9,099 nt of DNA from Pedosphaera sp. (GCA_009691645.1 SIAT01000066.1:1-9099); one strand, 5' to 3'. Positions 1 through 8,074 are shown, numbered from the stretch's first letter. Made by a program: numbers and translations. Notes: generated by a model from the letters alone, not told the origin.

Positions 1-165
1 GCGACGCGACTCGCCCTGTTCGATGGCTACGCGCACGGTGTGCCAACTGCGATAAAGCGACGGGAGGATGAACGCATTCGCCACGAGGAACACGACGACG
101 AAGGCCACGAGCACCGTCCGCCGATCCTCGCGCCGGATGTTGAGGCGGTCGAAGAGCGTCGTCAT
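1..165 (-). CDS. GspM/PilO-like membrane protein, N-terminal fragment
   Basis: Only the first 55 codons are in the window; the gene continues past the left edge. The visible part is a short basic cytoplasmic segment (residues 1-17, including RREDRR), one strongly hydrophobic helix at about residues 18-38 (VLVAFVVVFLVANAF), and the start of a polar region that would lie in the periplasm. This is the topology of GspM in type II secretion and PilO in type IV pili, which pair with GspL/PilN in the inner membrane. The family call rests mainly on position directly after a GspL-like gene, since the diagnostic periplasmic domain is missing. The ATG overlaps the TGA of the upstream gene in an ATGA junction and has a strong Shine-Dalgarno, so coupled translation is likely. 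It could equally be a lineage-specific membrane protein. Confidence 0.6.
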   Translation of the reverse strand, partial: MTTLFDRLNIRREDRRTVLVAFVVVFLVANAFILPSLYRSWHTVRVAIEQGESRR

Positions 166-1586
166 GGCTCATCCTCCTTCCGCCGGAAATCACAGGTGAA
201 ACTCCACTGAAGCGTGGCGCCGCCTTGTATGCGGTTGAAGTTGGCTGGGTACACTTTCTGGAACAGCGGTTGGCCGCCACTGTTCATCACCGTCTTGAGC
301 ACCTCGGTGTATTCCTCGATCTTGTCGGACATCGCGGCGGGCACAGTGCCGCGCAACACGATCTTTTCACCCTTGCTGAAAGTGAACTGGTCGAGACCCA
401 TCTCCCCCGGCAGCTTGTCGGACACCCCGCGGAAGGCATCCAGCGCCGCGTTGCGCAACGCCACCTGCTCCTGCAGTTGTACAATCTGTTCGCCCAACTG
501 CACTGCATTCGTGCTCTCTTTCGCGAGCGGCACCAGGTCGTTGCTCAACTTGGCCTGCTTTGATTTGGACACTTCCGCCATGATGACGAATCCCACCAAA
601 AGCATCAGGTAAACCACGAAGCCCACGGCCAAGGCGCGCAGCCAGATCAAATCCACGAAGTCGCGCCGGTAACGTCCCGCGAACTCCTCCGGCAAGAGCG
701 CCGGAGTGCCCGGCCGCGTGCGGCCCGCGTGGCGCGCCGTGGCCACCGCCACGTTCGCCGGCGGCAAAGGGGCGAGCAGTTCGACCGGTTCGCCGAGCCA
801 TTCACCCAGCATCGTCCCCCAATTCGCCGCCAAGTCGCCCTCGGCCACGAGATGCCACGTGGGCGGCCGCACAAGCCAGCCTGCCATTTCACCGGACCAC
901 GTGCTGCATGTGAGATGTTCGGCCAACTCGTTCAGATGGCTCGCCGAAGCGAGTGTGAGCTGCGTGAGATCCTGCAACACGCCGTCGCTCCACCACGCCA
1001 CAAGGCATGAAACCTTCTCGCCGCGGAGCCGCGGATAAATCCACACGCCGTCCACATCCGCCGGCGCCGCCAAAATCTGCTGCAACGACGCGACCTCAAT
1101 GCCGTCGGCCACGTACCCTTTCGTTTCCAGCCGGCCGAGCAGTTCCTCCACCAGCTTCCGCTCGGCGATGGCCACCACGACCGTCTGCGTCTCGGGCGGC
1201 AACATCCCGCGCGTGGGCACCACCTCCAGCGTCCAGACCGTCTGCGCCGGCGGCAATGGCGAGAGTTTCTCCATCTGGAATTCGAGCATCGTGGCCAGCT
1301 CGCCGCGGTCGCATTGCGGCATCTGCAACACGCGGTAGAAGACACGGTCCGGCGGCAACCAAACGACATTGAGCCGCCGGCTCCACAAATCGGAAAACGT
1401 CTTGCCCACGTGCTTGGCCGGCAACGGATCCTCGGCTGGACCGGTCTGCACATCGGCCAGATTCAGGTCGCCTTTGCCTGCCGTGAAGCGCCAGAACTGC
1501 TGCTGCTCGCCGTCGAAGGCCAGCACGTTGCACGACGCTGGTAGCGCGGGCGCTTTCGATGCTTTGATGTGTCTCGCGTCAGCCAC
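162..1586 (-). CDS. GspL-like / PilM-PilN fusion protein of a secretion or pilus platform
   Basis: A 474-residue inner-membrane platform protein. Residues about 15-290 form a cytoplasmic part resembling the PilM/GspL actin-like fold; the LEFQMEKLSPLPP stretch (101-113) fits the PilM-type segment, but I see no clear nucleotide-binding loops. Residues 297-310 (LLPEEFAGRYRRDF) look like the N-terminal LLP motif of PilN. A single membrane helix follows at about 315-338, then a likely coiled coil (345-385), then a small periplasmic domain (about 395-470) of the PilN/GspL ferredoxin-like kind. In type II secretion GspL recruits the ATPase GspE to the membrane, which matches the gene just upstream. 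The start is GTG, 12 bases after the gspE stop; the ATG that overlaps that stop is out of frame and closes after six codons. The GTG and the gspE reading frame are the same, with one TAA between them, and the ribosome site is weak, so reinitiation after gspE is likely. Confidence 0.75.
   Translation of the reverse strand: MADARHIKASKAPALPASCNVLAFDGEQQQFWRFTAGKGDLNLADVQTGPAEDPLPAKHVGKTFSDLWSRRLNVVWLPPDRVFYRVLQMPQCDRGELATMLEFQMEKLSPLPPAQTVWTLEVVPTRGMLPPETQTVVVAIAERKLVEELLGRLETKGYVADGIEVASLQQILAAPADVDGVWIYPRLRGEKVSCLVAWWSDGVLQDLTQLTLASASHLNELAEHLTCSTWSGEMAGWLVRPPTWHLVAEGDLAANWGTMLGEWLGEPVELLAPLPPANVAVATARHAGRTRPGTPALLPEEFAGRYRRDFVDLIWLRALAVGFVVYLMLLVGFVIMAEVSKSKQAKLSNDLVPLAKESTNAVQLGEQIVQLQEQVALRNAALDAFRGVSDKLPGEMGLDQFTFSKGEKIVLRGTVPAAMSDKIEEYTEVLKTVMNSGGQPLFQKVYPANFNRIQGGATLQWSFTCDFRRKEDEP
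173..179 (-). promoter_or_regulatory. Strong Shine-Dalgarno of the GspM/PilO-like gene
   Basis: The minus strand reads AAGGAGG, seven bases before the ATG at 165. It lies inside the last codons of the GspL-like gene and fixes the downstream start at the ATGA overlap. It is the clearest ribosome binding site in the window; the other starts have weak ones. Confidence 0.8.
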
Positions 1587-1598
1587 GGGTATCGTCCA

Positions 1599-3362
1599 TT
1601 AGCCCTCCATCAACGCCTTCAAATGTTCCTCGGCCTGTGTCACGCGCAGCACTTCCTCGACCGTGCTGCGACCGGCGCGGACCTTGCGCCAGCCGTCATC
1701 GCGCAGTGTGCTCATCCCCAATTCCACGGCCTTCTGCGCGATGGTTGAAGAGGGCTTGCGCTCGAGCACGAGCGGACGAATGGCCTCGTTCACCACGAGC
1801 AACTCGTAGATGCCCATCCGGCCTTGGTAACCGAGTTGACGGCAATTTTCGCATCCGAGGCCATGCCAGATCTTCGCCGTGGCCAACTCGGCGAGGGGGA
1901 AGCCAGCCTTGTACAAATAATCGCGCTCGACCTTCTGCTCGACCTTGCACTTCGGGCAAATGGTGCGGACCAAGCGCTGCGCCAACACCGCCTCGACAGA
2001 CGACGCGACGAGGAATGGCTCGATGCCCATGTCCACCAAACGCGTGAAGGCGCTCGGGGCGTCGTTCGTGTGCAGTGTGCTGAAGACAAGGTGGCCGGTG
2101 AGCGCGGCGCGAATGGCGATCTCAGCCGTCTCGAGGTCGCGGATTTCGCCGACCATGATCACGTTCGGATCCTGGCGCAGGATGTGGCGCAACCCCAACG
2201 CGAAGGTGAGGCCGATGTCGGCGCGCACGGCGATCTGGTTCACGCCCTTCAACTCGTACTCGACCGGTTCCTCGATGGTGATGATGCGCTTGTGCACCGA
2301 GTTGATCGAGCTGAGGAAGGCGTAGAGCGAAGTGGATTTGCCCGAGCCAGTCGGGCCGGTGACGAGCACCATGCCGTGCGGCTTGAGGACGATGTCGCGC
2401 AGGGCGTTCTCCTCCTCCGGAGCGAAACCGAGTTGCTCGAGGCCGAGGAAAATCTTGCCGCGCGTGAGCAGACGCAAGCTCACGCTCTCGCCGTACACCG
2501 TCGGCACGGTGGAAACGCGGATGTCGATCTCCTCGCCTTTGATGCGGACGTTGATGCGGCCATCCTGCGGCAGGCGCTTCTCGGCGATGTTCATCCCGGC
2601 CATCACCTTGATGCGCGAGATGAGCGATGCCTGATACTGCTTGATCTGCGGGGGCATCGGGATCTGATGCAGAATGCCATCAATGCGGTTGCGGATGCGC
2701 AGTTCGTCCTCGGCCGGCTCGAAATGGATGTCCGTGGCGCGCGAATTGTAGGCCTCCCAGACAATCTGGTTGACGAATTTGATGACGCTCGCCTCCTGCT
2801 CGTTCCCGGTGATTTCCTTGCCGTCGGGCAAGACGAGATCCATCGGCTCGTCCTTGGCCAACTCATCGAGCGTCTCGGCGCCAACGCCGTAGTATTTGCG
2901 CTGCGCCTTCTCGATCTCCCCGCGCGGCGCGAGGGCAAACGTCACTGGGCCATTGGCCTCGAAGCGCACGGCGTTGAGCAATGCGCTGTCGAAGGGATCG
3001 CTCACCGCCACCTGCAACACGCCGCCATCGTAGCTCGTCGGCAGCACGTTGAACTGGAAAGCGACCTTCGCAGAGATTCTCTGGCGCACTTCCGCCGCGA
3101 CGGAAAGCTGGGCGAGATCGAGACGAGGCCAGTCGAATCCCTCGGAGAGCTTGCCGAGAAAAACATCCTCCGCCATGCCAGCCTCGCGGCAGAGAAAGCC
3201 CGGCCACGATTCACTCGCACCATCCTCCGCAGCCACGTGCCACGCGCGATGCCATTCGTCGTACTTGCCCGCAGTGGCCAAGCCCGCCGTCACGCAAAAG
3301 CTCTTGAATGTGGTAAACGCCATACTCTTCATCCACCCCAAAAACAGTCCGCAGCCGGCCAT
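1599..3362 (-). CDS. gspE: Type II secretion / type IV pilus assembly ATPase (GspE/PilB family)
   Basis: The hexameric cytoplasmic motor that powers pseudopilus or pilus assembly. In the 587-residue frame, an N-terminal T2SSE_N/MshEN-type domain lies at about 80-160 (VLPTSYDGGVLQVAVSDPFD). The ATPase core holds Walker A GPTGSGKS (336-343), the Asp box TIEEPVEYE (362-370), Walker B VIMVGEIRD (401-409) and the His box LTGHLVFSTLHTND (421-434). Two zinc-knuckle pairs, CPKC (469-472) and CENC (504-507), form the tetracysteine motif of GspE/PilB, absent from PilT retraction ATPases. All catalytic motifs are intact. The start is uncertain: an in-frame TGA directly precedes the ATG at 3362, but ATGs at 3332 and 3323 are possible and the last gives a more ordinary N terminus (MAFTTFK). 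The gene leads a minus-strand operon with the GspL-like and GspM-like genes. GspE and PilB cannot be separated safely from motifs alone; GspE is favoured by the fused GspL-type partner. Confidence 0.93.
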   Translation of the reverse strand: MAGCGLFLGWMKSMAFTTFKSFCVTAGLATAGKYDEWHRAWHVAAEDGASESWPGFLCREAGMAEDVFLGKLSEGFDWPRLDLAQLSVAAEVRQRISAKVAFQFNVLPTSYDGGVLQVAVSDPFDSALLNAVRFEANGPVTFALAPRGEIEKAQRKYYGVGAETLDELAKDEPMDLVLPDGKEITGNEQEASVIKFVNQIVWEAYNSRATDIHFEPAEDELRIRNRIDGILHQIPMPPQIKQYQASLISRIKVMAGMNIAEKRLPQDGRINVRIKGEEIDIRVSTVPTVYGESVSLRLLTRGKIFLGLEQLGFAPEEENALRDIVLKPHGMVLVTGPTGSGKSTSLYAFLSSINSVHKRIITIEEPVEYELKGVNQIAVRADIGLTFALGLRHILRQDPNVIMVGEIRDLETAEIAIRAALTGHLVFSTLHTNDAPSAFTRLVDMGIEPFLVASSVEAVLAQRLVRTICPKCKVEQKVERDYLYKAGFPLAELATAKIWHGLGCENCRQLGYQGRMGIYELLVVNEAIRPLVLERKPSSTIAQKAVELGMSTLRDDGWRKVRAGRSTVEEVLRVTQAEEHLKALMEG

Positions 3363-3561
3363 TCAGCCCAGCCACCCCTCAAACCGTGATTGAGGCTATT
3401 ATCCAACATGTTGTTGTAACCACTGGACGCTAACACCGCAGGTTGGGCCAGCAAGTGGTTTTTCGAGAAAGTTATTGCCACTCACCTTTCATTTCAGCCG
3501 CACTCAACGGTTCTGAAAAGACTTGCCCCGTGCGTCTGCCCGCTGGCTCACTGGCCACGCC
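3363..3561. other. Divergent intergenic region between gspE operon and purU
   Basis: No gene is visible in this stretch, which is more AT-rich than its surroundings and must hold promoters for both flanking transcripts. On the minus strand GATAAT (3403-3398) is a good -10 hexamer about 35 bases before the gspE start, but no convincing -35 lies at the right distance. A 7-bp inverted repeat, AACCACT (3418-3424) and AGTGGTT (3454-3460), has a 29-base loop; it could be an operator or chance. No riboswitch fold or terminator is evident. Confidence 0.45.
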
Positions 3562-4410
3562 ATGAAGCATCTCGCCACCGTCACCGTCATCGGCCGCGAC
3601 AAGACCGGCGTCATCGCCCGTGTGACCAACTTCCTCTTCGACCAGCAGGCGAACATCGAGGCGCTCGAGGAGCAGGTCACACGCGGCCAGTTCAGCATGA
3701 CCATCCAAGCCTCGTGGAAGGGTGCCCGTTTCAATCCAGTAAAACTGCGCGCTGGCCTCGATACACTCGCCAAGACGCTGGAGATGGAAATCAGGTTACG
3801 CCTCACCGAGCCGCAGCGTCCGCAGCGGATGGCCATCTTCGTCACGCGCGAATCGCATTGTCTCGATGGCTTGCTCGCCGCGCACCGCGGCAAACAGCTC
3901 AAGCAATCCGAACCAGTCGTCGTCCTCTCGAATCGCTCCGATCTCGGACCACTGGCCAAACGTCACGGACTCCCTTTCGAGCATGTGACGTGGGATGAGC
4001 GCGCGCCGGCTGAATACCGTGCTTTGACCGTGCTGGAAAAGTGCGAGGTGGACTTCGTGGTCCTGGCGCGTTTCATGAAGATTCTCTCGCCCGAATTCGT
4101 GTGGCGCTACAAGAACAAGATCATCAACATCCACCCGTCGCTGCTGCCGAGTTTCCCCGGCCCGCAAGCCTACCGGCAGGCCTACGAACACGGCGTGAAG
4201 ATCGCCGGCGTCACCGCGCACTTCGTGAGCATGCATTTGGATGAAGGCCCGATCATCGCGCAGGACAGTTTCACGGTGCGCCCCAAGATGACGTTGAAGG
4301 ACATCATGACCGCCGGTCAGAAGATCGAGACGCAGGTGCTGGTGAAGGCCGTGAAGCTTTATCTCACCAAACGGCTCGATGTCCACTGGGGCACGGTGAA
4401 GCAGATCTAG
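3562..4410 (+). CDS. purU: PurU-like formyltetrahydrofolate deformylase
   Basis: A 282-residue cytoplasmic protein, the usual length for PurU, which hydrolyses 10-formyl-tetrahydrofolate to formate and tetrahydrofolate and so balances the one-carbon pool. Residues 1-80 form an ACT domain (ATVTVIGRDKTGVIARVTNF), the regulatory ligand-binding module that separates PurU from the shorter PurN. Residues about 88-270 form the formyltransferase fold, with the catalytic triad N189 and H191 (NIHPSLLP) and D227 (LDEGPII). VLARFMKILSPEF and NKIINIH match PurU closely. The active-site loop has NIHPSLLPSFPG where typical PurU has NIHHSFLPAF, and the usual segment after the Asp is RPKMTLKD; the deformylase call is therefore likely but not certain. 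The ATG is preferred because the ACT domain starts within five residues; the frame could extend to a TTG at 3523. No clear ribosome site is seen. The gene converges with pyruvate carboxylase, 25 bp between stops, with no obvious T-rich terminator. Confidence 0.8.
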   Translation: MKHLATVTVIGRDKTGVIARVTNFLFDQQANIEALEEQVTRGQFSMTIQASWKGARFNPVKLRAGLDTLAKTLEMEIRLRLTEPQRPQRMAIFVTRESHCLDGLLAAHRGKQLKQSEPVVVLSNRSDLGPLAKRHGLPFEHVTWDERAPAEYRALTVLEKCEVDFVVLARFMKILSPEFVWRYKNKIINIHPSLLPSFPGPQAYRQAYEHGVKIAGVTAHFVSMHLDEGPIIAQDSFTVRPKMTLKDIMTAGQKIETQVLVKAVKLYLTKRLDVHWGTVKQI

Positions 4411-4435
4411 CCCGCCCCCGCAGGCGCCGCAGTGA

Positions 4436-7400
4436 TCACGCGCGCAGTTCCACGAGCATATCCTTGCTCTCGACCGATTCACCCACCTGCGCGTGAAGGC
4501 CGGCCACCACGCCATCGGCCGGCGCATAGATGGTGGTCTGCATCTTCATCGCTTCCATCATCACCAGTTTGTCGCCTTTGGCCACCTTGGCGCCCACACC
4601 GACCGAAAGGGCGGTGACGATGCCGGGGATGGGCGCGCCGACTTGCAACGGATTCGCGGGGTCGGCCTTCGCGCGGCTCTTGACCTTCGTCTGCACCGTC
4701 TTGTCGAGCACGCTGGTTTCACGCGCCATGCCGTTCAGCTCGAAAGTGACGGTGCGGCGGCCGTCCTTGTCGGGCGAGGCGATGTTGATGAGTTTGATGA
4801 AGAGCGTCTTGCCCTCCTCGATGTCCACGGTGATTTCCTCGCCCGGTTTTAGCCCGTAGAAAAACGCCGCGCTCGGCAGCACGGAGACGTCATCGAACTC
4901 GCGTTCGAACTTGGCGAAATCCGTGTGCACCTCGGGATACATCAGATGGCTGAAAAGATCGTCATTCGTCGCGGGGCGTTTCAGTTTCTCACCGAGCTGC
5001 GTGCGGGTGCGATCGAGATTCAGCGGCTTGAGATTCGCGCCGGGGCGGCCACGAAGCGGCTTGCGATTGCCGAGAATCACATGCTGCACTTTGTGCGGCC
5101 AGCCGCCCATCGGCTTGCCGAGGCCGCCCTGCATCATGTCGATGACCGACGCAGGAAACGGCGTGGCGCCCGGCTCGAGATTCACCACGTCGGCCGGCTT
5201 GATGCCGCGCGTGACGAGGAACATCGTCATGTCGCCCACGACCTTGCTGGAAGGCGTCACCTTCACGATGTCACCGAAAAGTTGGTTCACCTCGGCATAG
5301 GTCCGGGCAATCTCCGACCAACGGCTCGCCAAGCCCATCGAGGCGGCTTGTTCCTTGAGATTCGTGTACTGGCCACCGGGCATCTCGTGCAGATAAACCT
5401 CGGCGCTGCCGGTCTTCGGCGCGGTGTCGAATGGCGCATAAATCTCGCGCACCTGTTCCCAGTAGTCGGAGAATTCGTTGAGCGCGGCGAGGTCGAGGCC
5501 CGTGTCGCGTGGCATGTTCTGCAATGCGGCGACAATCGCATTGAGATTCGGCTGGCTGGTGGAACCGCTCATCGAAGCGATCGCGAGATCCACAATATCC
5601 ACGCCCGCTTCGCTGGCCTTGAGTATCGAGGCCGCATTCAGGCCGCTGGTGTCGTGCGTGTGGAAATGGATTGGAATCTCGATCTCCTCCTTCAACGCCT
5701 TCACCAACGCGTGCGCGGCGTACGGACGGCAAAGGCCGGCCATGTCTTTGATGGCGAGAATGTGTGCGCCCATCCGCTCCAATTCCTTCGCCAACTTCAC
5801 GTAGTACTTGAGCGAATATTTCGTGCGGCGACGGTCGAGGATATCGCCGGTGTAACAAATCGCCGCCTCGCAAATCGCGTGCGTGTCCTGCACCGACTCC
5901 ATCGCGACCTTGAGATTCGGCAGGTAGTTGAGCGAATCGAAGATGCGGAAGATGTCCATGCCCGACGCGGCGGCGTGTTTCACGAAACCGGCCACGACGT
6001 TGTCGGGATAATTCGAGTAACCGACCGCGTTCGAGCCGCGGAAGAGCATTTGAAAACAGATGTTCGGAATCCGCTCGCGCAGCAGATGCAGACGCCGCCA
6101 CGGATCCTCGTGGAGGAAACGCATCGCCGTGTCGAATGTCGCCCCGCCCCACATCTCCATGCTGAAAAGCTGCGGCGTGCGACGAGCCACCGCTGCGGCG
6201 GCCTCAATCATCTCAAATGACCGCACGCGCGTGGCCATGAGCGACTGGTGTGCGTCGCGGAAGGTCGTGTCCGTGATGAGTAGCCGCTTCTGTTTCGCAG
6301 CCCACGAGGCGAACTTCTTCGGACCAAGTTGAAGCAACTTTTGCCGCGTGCCAGCAGCCGGCGCCTGCTTGTGATCGTAGGCCGGCGGCAGGATCACCGG
6401 CGCGGGACCGGCGAGCTTGTGGCCTTTGGCCTGCGGGTTGCCGTTCACGATCACATTGCCGAGAAAGCTGAGTAGCTTGCTCGCGCGATCGCGGCGCGGC
6501 TTGAATGTGAAGAGCGCCGGCGTGGTGTCGATCAACGTCGTGACCGCGCGGCCGGAGCGGAAGGTTTCGTGAGCGATCACGTTCTCGAGGAACGGGAGAT
6601 TGGTCTTCACGCCGCGAATGCGGAACTCGCTCAACGCGCGGTCCATCCGCTGCAACGCCATCTCGAAGGTCGGACCGGACGCCGTCACCTTCACCAACAA
6701 TGAATCATAGAACGGCGTGATGACCGTGCCCGCGTCGCCCATGCCGCCATCGAGTCGGATGCCGAAACCACCGGCTGAGCGGTAGGTGAGAATCTTGCCG
6801 TAGTCCGGAATGAACTTGTTCTCCGGATCCTCGGTAGTCACGCGGCATTGCACTGCGTAACCGTTGCGCGGGATTTCCGACTGCAACGGCAAGCTCAACA
6901 CCGGCCCGTGCAGCGCGTGCCCCTGCGCCACAAGAATCTGAGAGCGCACGAGGTCGATGCCGGTGATCACTTCGGTGACCGTGTGCTCGACCTGAATGCG
7001 CGGGTTCATCTCGATGAAGAACCATTCGCGCCGGTCGATGTCGTAAAGAAACTCAATCGTACCAGCGTTATCGTAACCCACCTCGCGCGCCATCCGCACT
7101 GCCGCCGCGCACAACTCGGCGCGCACGCGCTCATCGAGAGCCACGCTCGGGGCGATCTCGATCACCTTCTGATGCCGGCGTTGCACCGAGCAATCGCGCT
7201 CGTGCAGATGCAGCACGTGGCCGTGCCGGTCGCCAAGAATCTGCACCTCGAGATGCTTGGCGCGCGGGATGTATTTCTCGAGGAACACCGCCGAGTTGCC
7301 AAAGGCGCGGTCGGCCTCGTTCCGCGCTTCGTCGAGCAGATCGGGCAAATCCTTCGCGTCATGAACCACGCGCATGCCGCGGCCGCCGCCGCCAAACGCC

Positions 7401-7909
7401 GCCTTGATGATGAGCGGGAAACCGATCCCCTTCGCCACCTTCAACGCCGTGGCACGATCGTCAATCGGCTCCTCGTTGCCGGGCAATGTCGGCACATTGA
7501 TCTTCTGCGCCAGCGCGCGCGCGGCAACCTTGTCGCCCATCATCTTCAGCAATTCCCAGCGCGGCCCGACGAACGTGATGCCCGCCGCCTCGCACGCCTT
7601 GGCGAACTCGGCGTTCTCGGAGAGAAAACCGTACCCGGGATGGATGAGGTCCACTCCCTTTTCCTTGGCCAACGCCACGATGCCGGGGATGTCGAGGTAG
7701 GCGGCGACCGGCCCTTTGCCGCGGCCGATGAGATAAGCTTCGTCCGCCTTGAAACGATGCACCGAAAGGCGATCCTCCTGCGCGTAGATGGCCACGGTGC
7801 GCAGGCCCAATTCAGTGGCCGCGCGGAAGATGCGGATAGCGATCTCGCTCCGGTTGGCGACGAGCAGTTTCTTGAACGTCTTTGGGGGTTTGGCGGTGCT
7901 GGATTCCAT
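4436..7909 (-). CDS. pyc: Pyruvate carboxylase (biotin-dependent, single chain)
   Basis: A full-length 1157-residue enzyme that carboxylates pyruvate to oxaloacetate using ATP and bicarbonate, refilling the TCA cycle and feeding gluconeogenesis. The biotin carboxylase domain (about 12-460) has the ATP-grasp glycine loop GGGGRGMR (173-180), K127, K169, H219, ERDCSVQRRHQK (237-248), E286, E300, N302, R304, E308 and R356. The carboxyltransferase domain (about 540-810) has TDTTFRDAHQS with R551, D552 and Q555, R624, the lysine that is carbamylated in the family (K721, IKDMAGL), and metal-binding H750 and H752 (HFHTHD). T885 in TPSSKVVGD matches the proton-relay threonine. The central/PYC_OADA region follows, then the biotin carrier domain (about 1088-1156) with biotinyl-lysine K1122 in MEAMKM. 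All key residues are present. The frame stays open 31 codons upstream to a GTG at 8002, but homology starts just after the ATG at 7909. The product is expected to be a tetramer, often activated by acetyl-CoA. Confidence 0.96.
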   Translation of the reverse strand: MESSTAKPPKTFKKLLVANRSEIAIRIFRAATELGLRTVAIYAQEDRLSVHRFKADEAYLIGRGKGPVAAYLDIPGIVALAKEKGVDLIHPGYGFLSENAEFAKACEAAGITFVGPRWELLKMMGDKVAARALAQKINVPTLPGNEEPIDDRATALKVAKGIGFPLIIKAAFGGGGRGMRVVHDAKDLPDLLDEARNEADRAFGNSAVFLEKYIPRAKHLEVQILGDRHGHVLHLHERDCSVQRRHQKVIEIAPSVALDERVRAELCAAAVRMAREVGYDNAGTIEFLYDIDRREWFFIEMNPRIQVEHTVTEVITGIDLVRSQILVAQGHALHGPVLSLPLQSEIPRNGYAVQCRVTTEDPENKFIPDYGKILTYRSAGGFGIRLDGGMGDAGTVITPFYDSLLVKVTASGPTFEMALQRMDRALSEFRIRGVKTNLPFLENVIAHETFRSGRAVTTLIDTTPALFTFKPRRDRASKLLSFLGNVIVNGNPQAKGHKLAGPAPVILPPAYDHKQAPAAGTRQKLLQLGPKKFASWAAKQKRLLITDTTFRDAHQSLMATRVRSFEMIEAAAAVARRTPQLFSMEMWGGATFDTAMRFLHEDPWRRLHLLRERIPNICFQMLFRGSNAVGYSNYPDNVVAGFVKHAAASGMDIFRIFDSLNYLPNLKVAMESVQDTHAICEAAICYTGDILDRRRTKYSLKYYVKLAKELERMGAHILAIKDMAGLCRPYAAHALVKALKEEIEIPIHFHTHDTSGLNAASILKASEAGVDIVDLAIASMSGSTSQPNLNAIVAALQNMPRDTGLDLAALNEFSDYWEQVREIYAPFDTAPKTGSAEVYLHEMPGGQYTNLKEQAASMGLASRWSEIARTYAEVNQLFGDIVKVTPSSKVVGDMTMFLVTRGIKPADVVNLEPGATPFPASVIDMMQGGLGKPMGGWPHKVQHVILGNRKPLRGRPGANLKPLNLDRTRTQLGEKLKRPATNDDLFSHLMYPEVHTDFAKFEREFDDVSVLPSAAFFYGLKPGEEITVDIEEGKTLFIKLINIASPDKDGRRTVTFELNGMARETSVLDKTVQTKVKSRAKADPANPLQVGAPIPGIVTALSVGVGAKVAKGDKLVMMEAMKMQTTIYAPADGVVAGLHAQVGESVESKDMLVELRA

Positions 7910-8074
7910 CGGCAAAATTAAAGGATTTCTCGACGACTCGCGAGCGGTGGTTGTAACAAAGCTCCACGACTGCCGCAACAGGCTTTGCAGATGATCGACC
8001 ACTTTTCTTCACAAAACAGAACTTGTGCCTGTGACGCAACAACCCTAATTTCGGTCTCCGTCCAATAAATGTTT
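7910..8074. other. Divergent intergenic region between pyc and exported-protein gene
   Basis: This stretch presumably carries the promoters of pyc (leftward) and the exported-protein gene (rightward). An 8-bp palindrome CTCGCGAG lies at 7937-7944. On the plus strand TTGTGC (8023-8028) and TAATTT (8046-8051) are separated by 17 bases, but each matches the sigma-70 consensus at only three positions, so this is a weak candidate. No strong ribosome site precedes either start. The pyc frame continues open into this region as far as 8002, which could reflect an alternative longer start. Confidence 0.35.

Noticed and set aside
1824..3389. A 521-codon open frame on the plus strand opposite gspE.
   Set aside because: It is antisense to a gene with every ATPase motif intact, its translation is rich in Arg, His, Asp and Leu without domain structure, and such frames are expected opposite GC-rich codon-biased genes.
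4411..4435. A possible shared terminator between the convergent purU and pyc stops (GGCGCC at 4423-4428).
   Set aside because: The palindrome is only six bases with no flanking stem or T-run; I see no supportable terminator there.
3796..4527. A 243-codon minus-strand frame opposite purU and running into the pyc end.
   Set aside because: It overlaps a conserved catalytic domain and the pyc C-terminus, and has no protein-like features of its own.
4925..6220. A 431-codon open frame on the plus strand opposite pyc, with another at 6848-7921.
   Set aside because: Both lie opposite conserved pyruvate carboxylase domains, have no recognisable motifs and show the low-complexity Arg/His composition of antisense shadows.
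3410..7959. A shared sequence GTTGTAAC in both divergent gaps (3413-3420 and 7950-7957), as a possible common operator.
   Set aside because: An 8-base match between two gaps of about 200 and 165 bases, counting both strands, is expected about once by chance.
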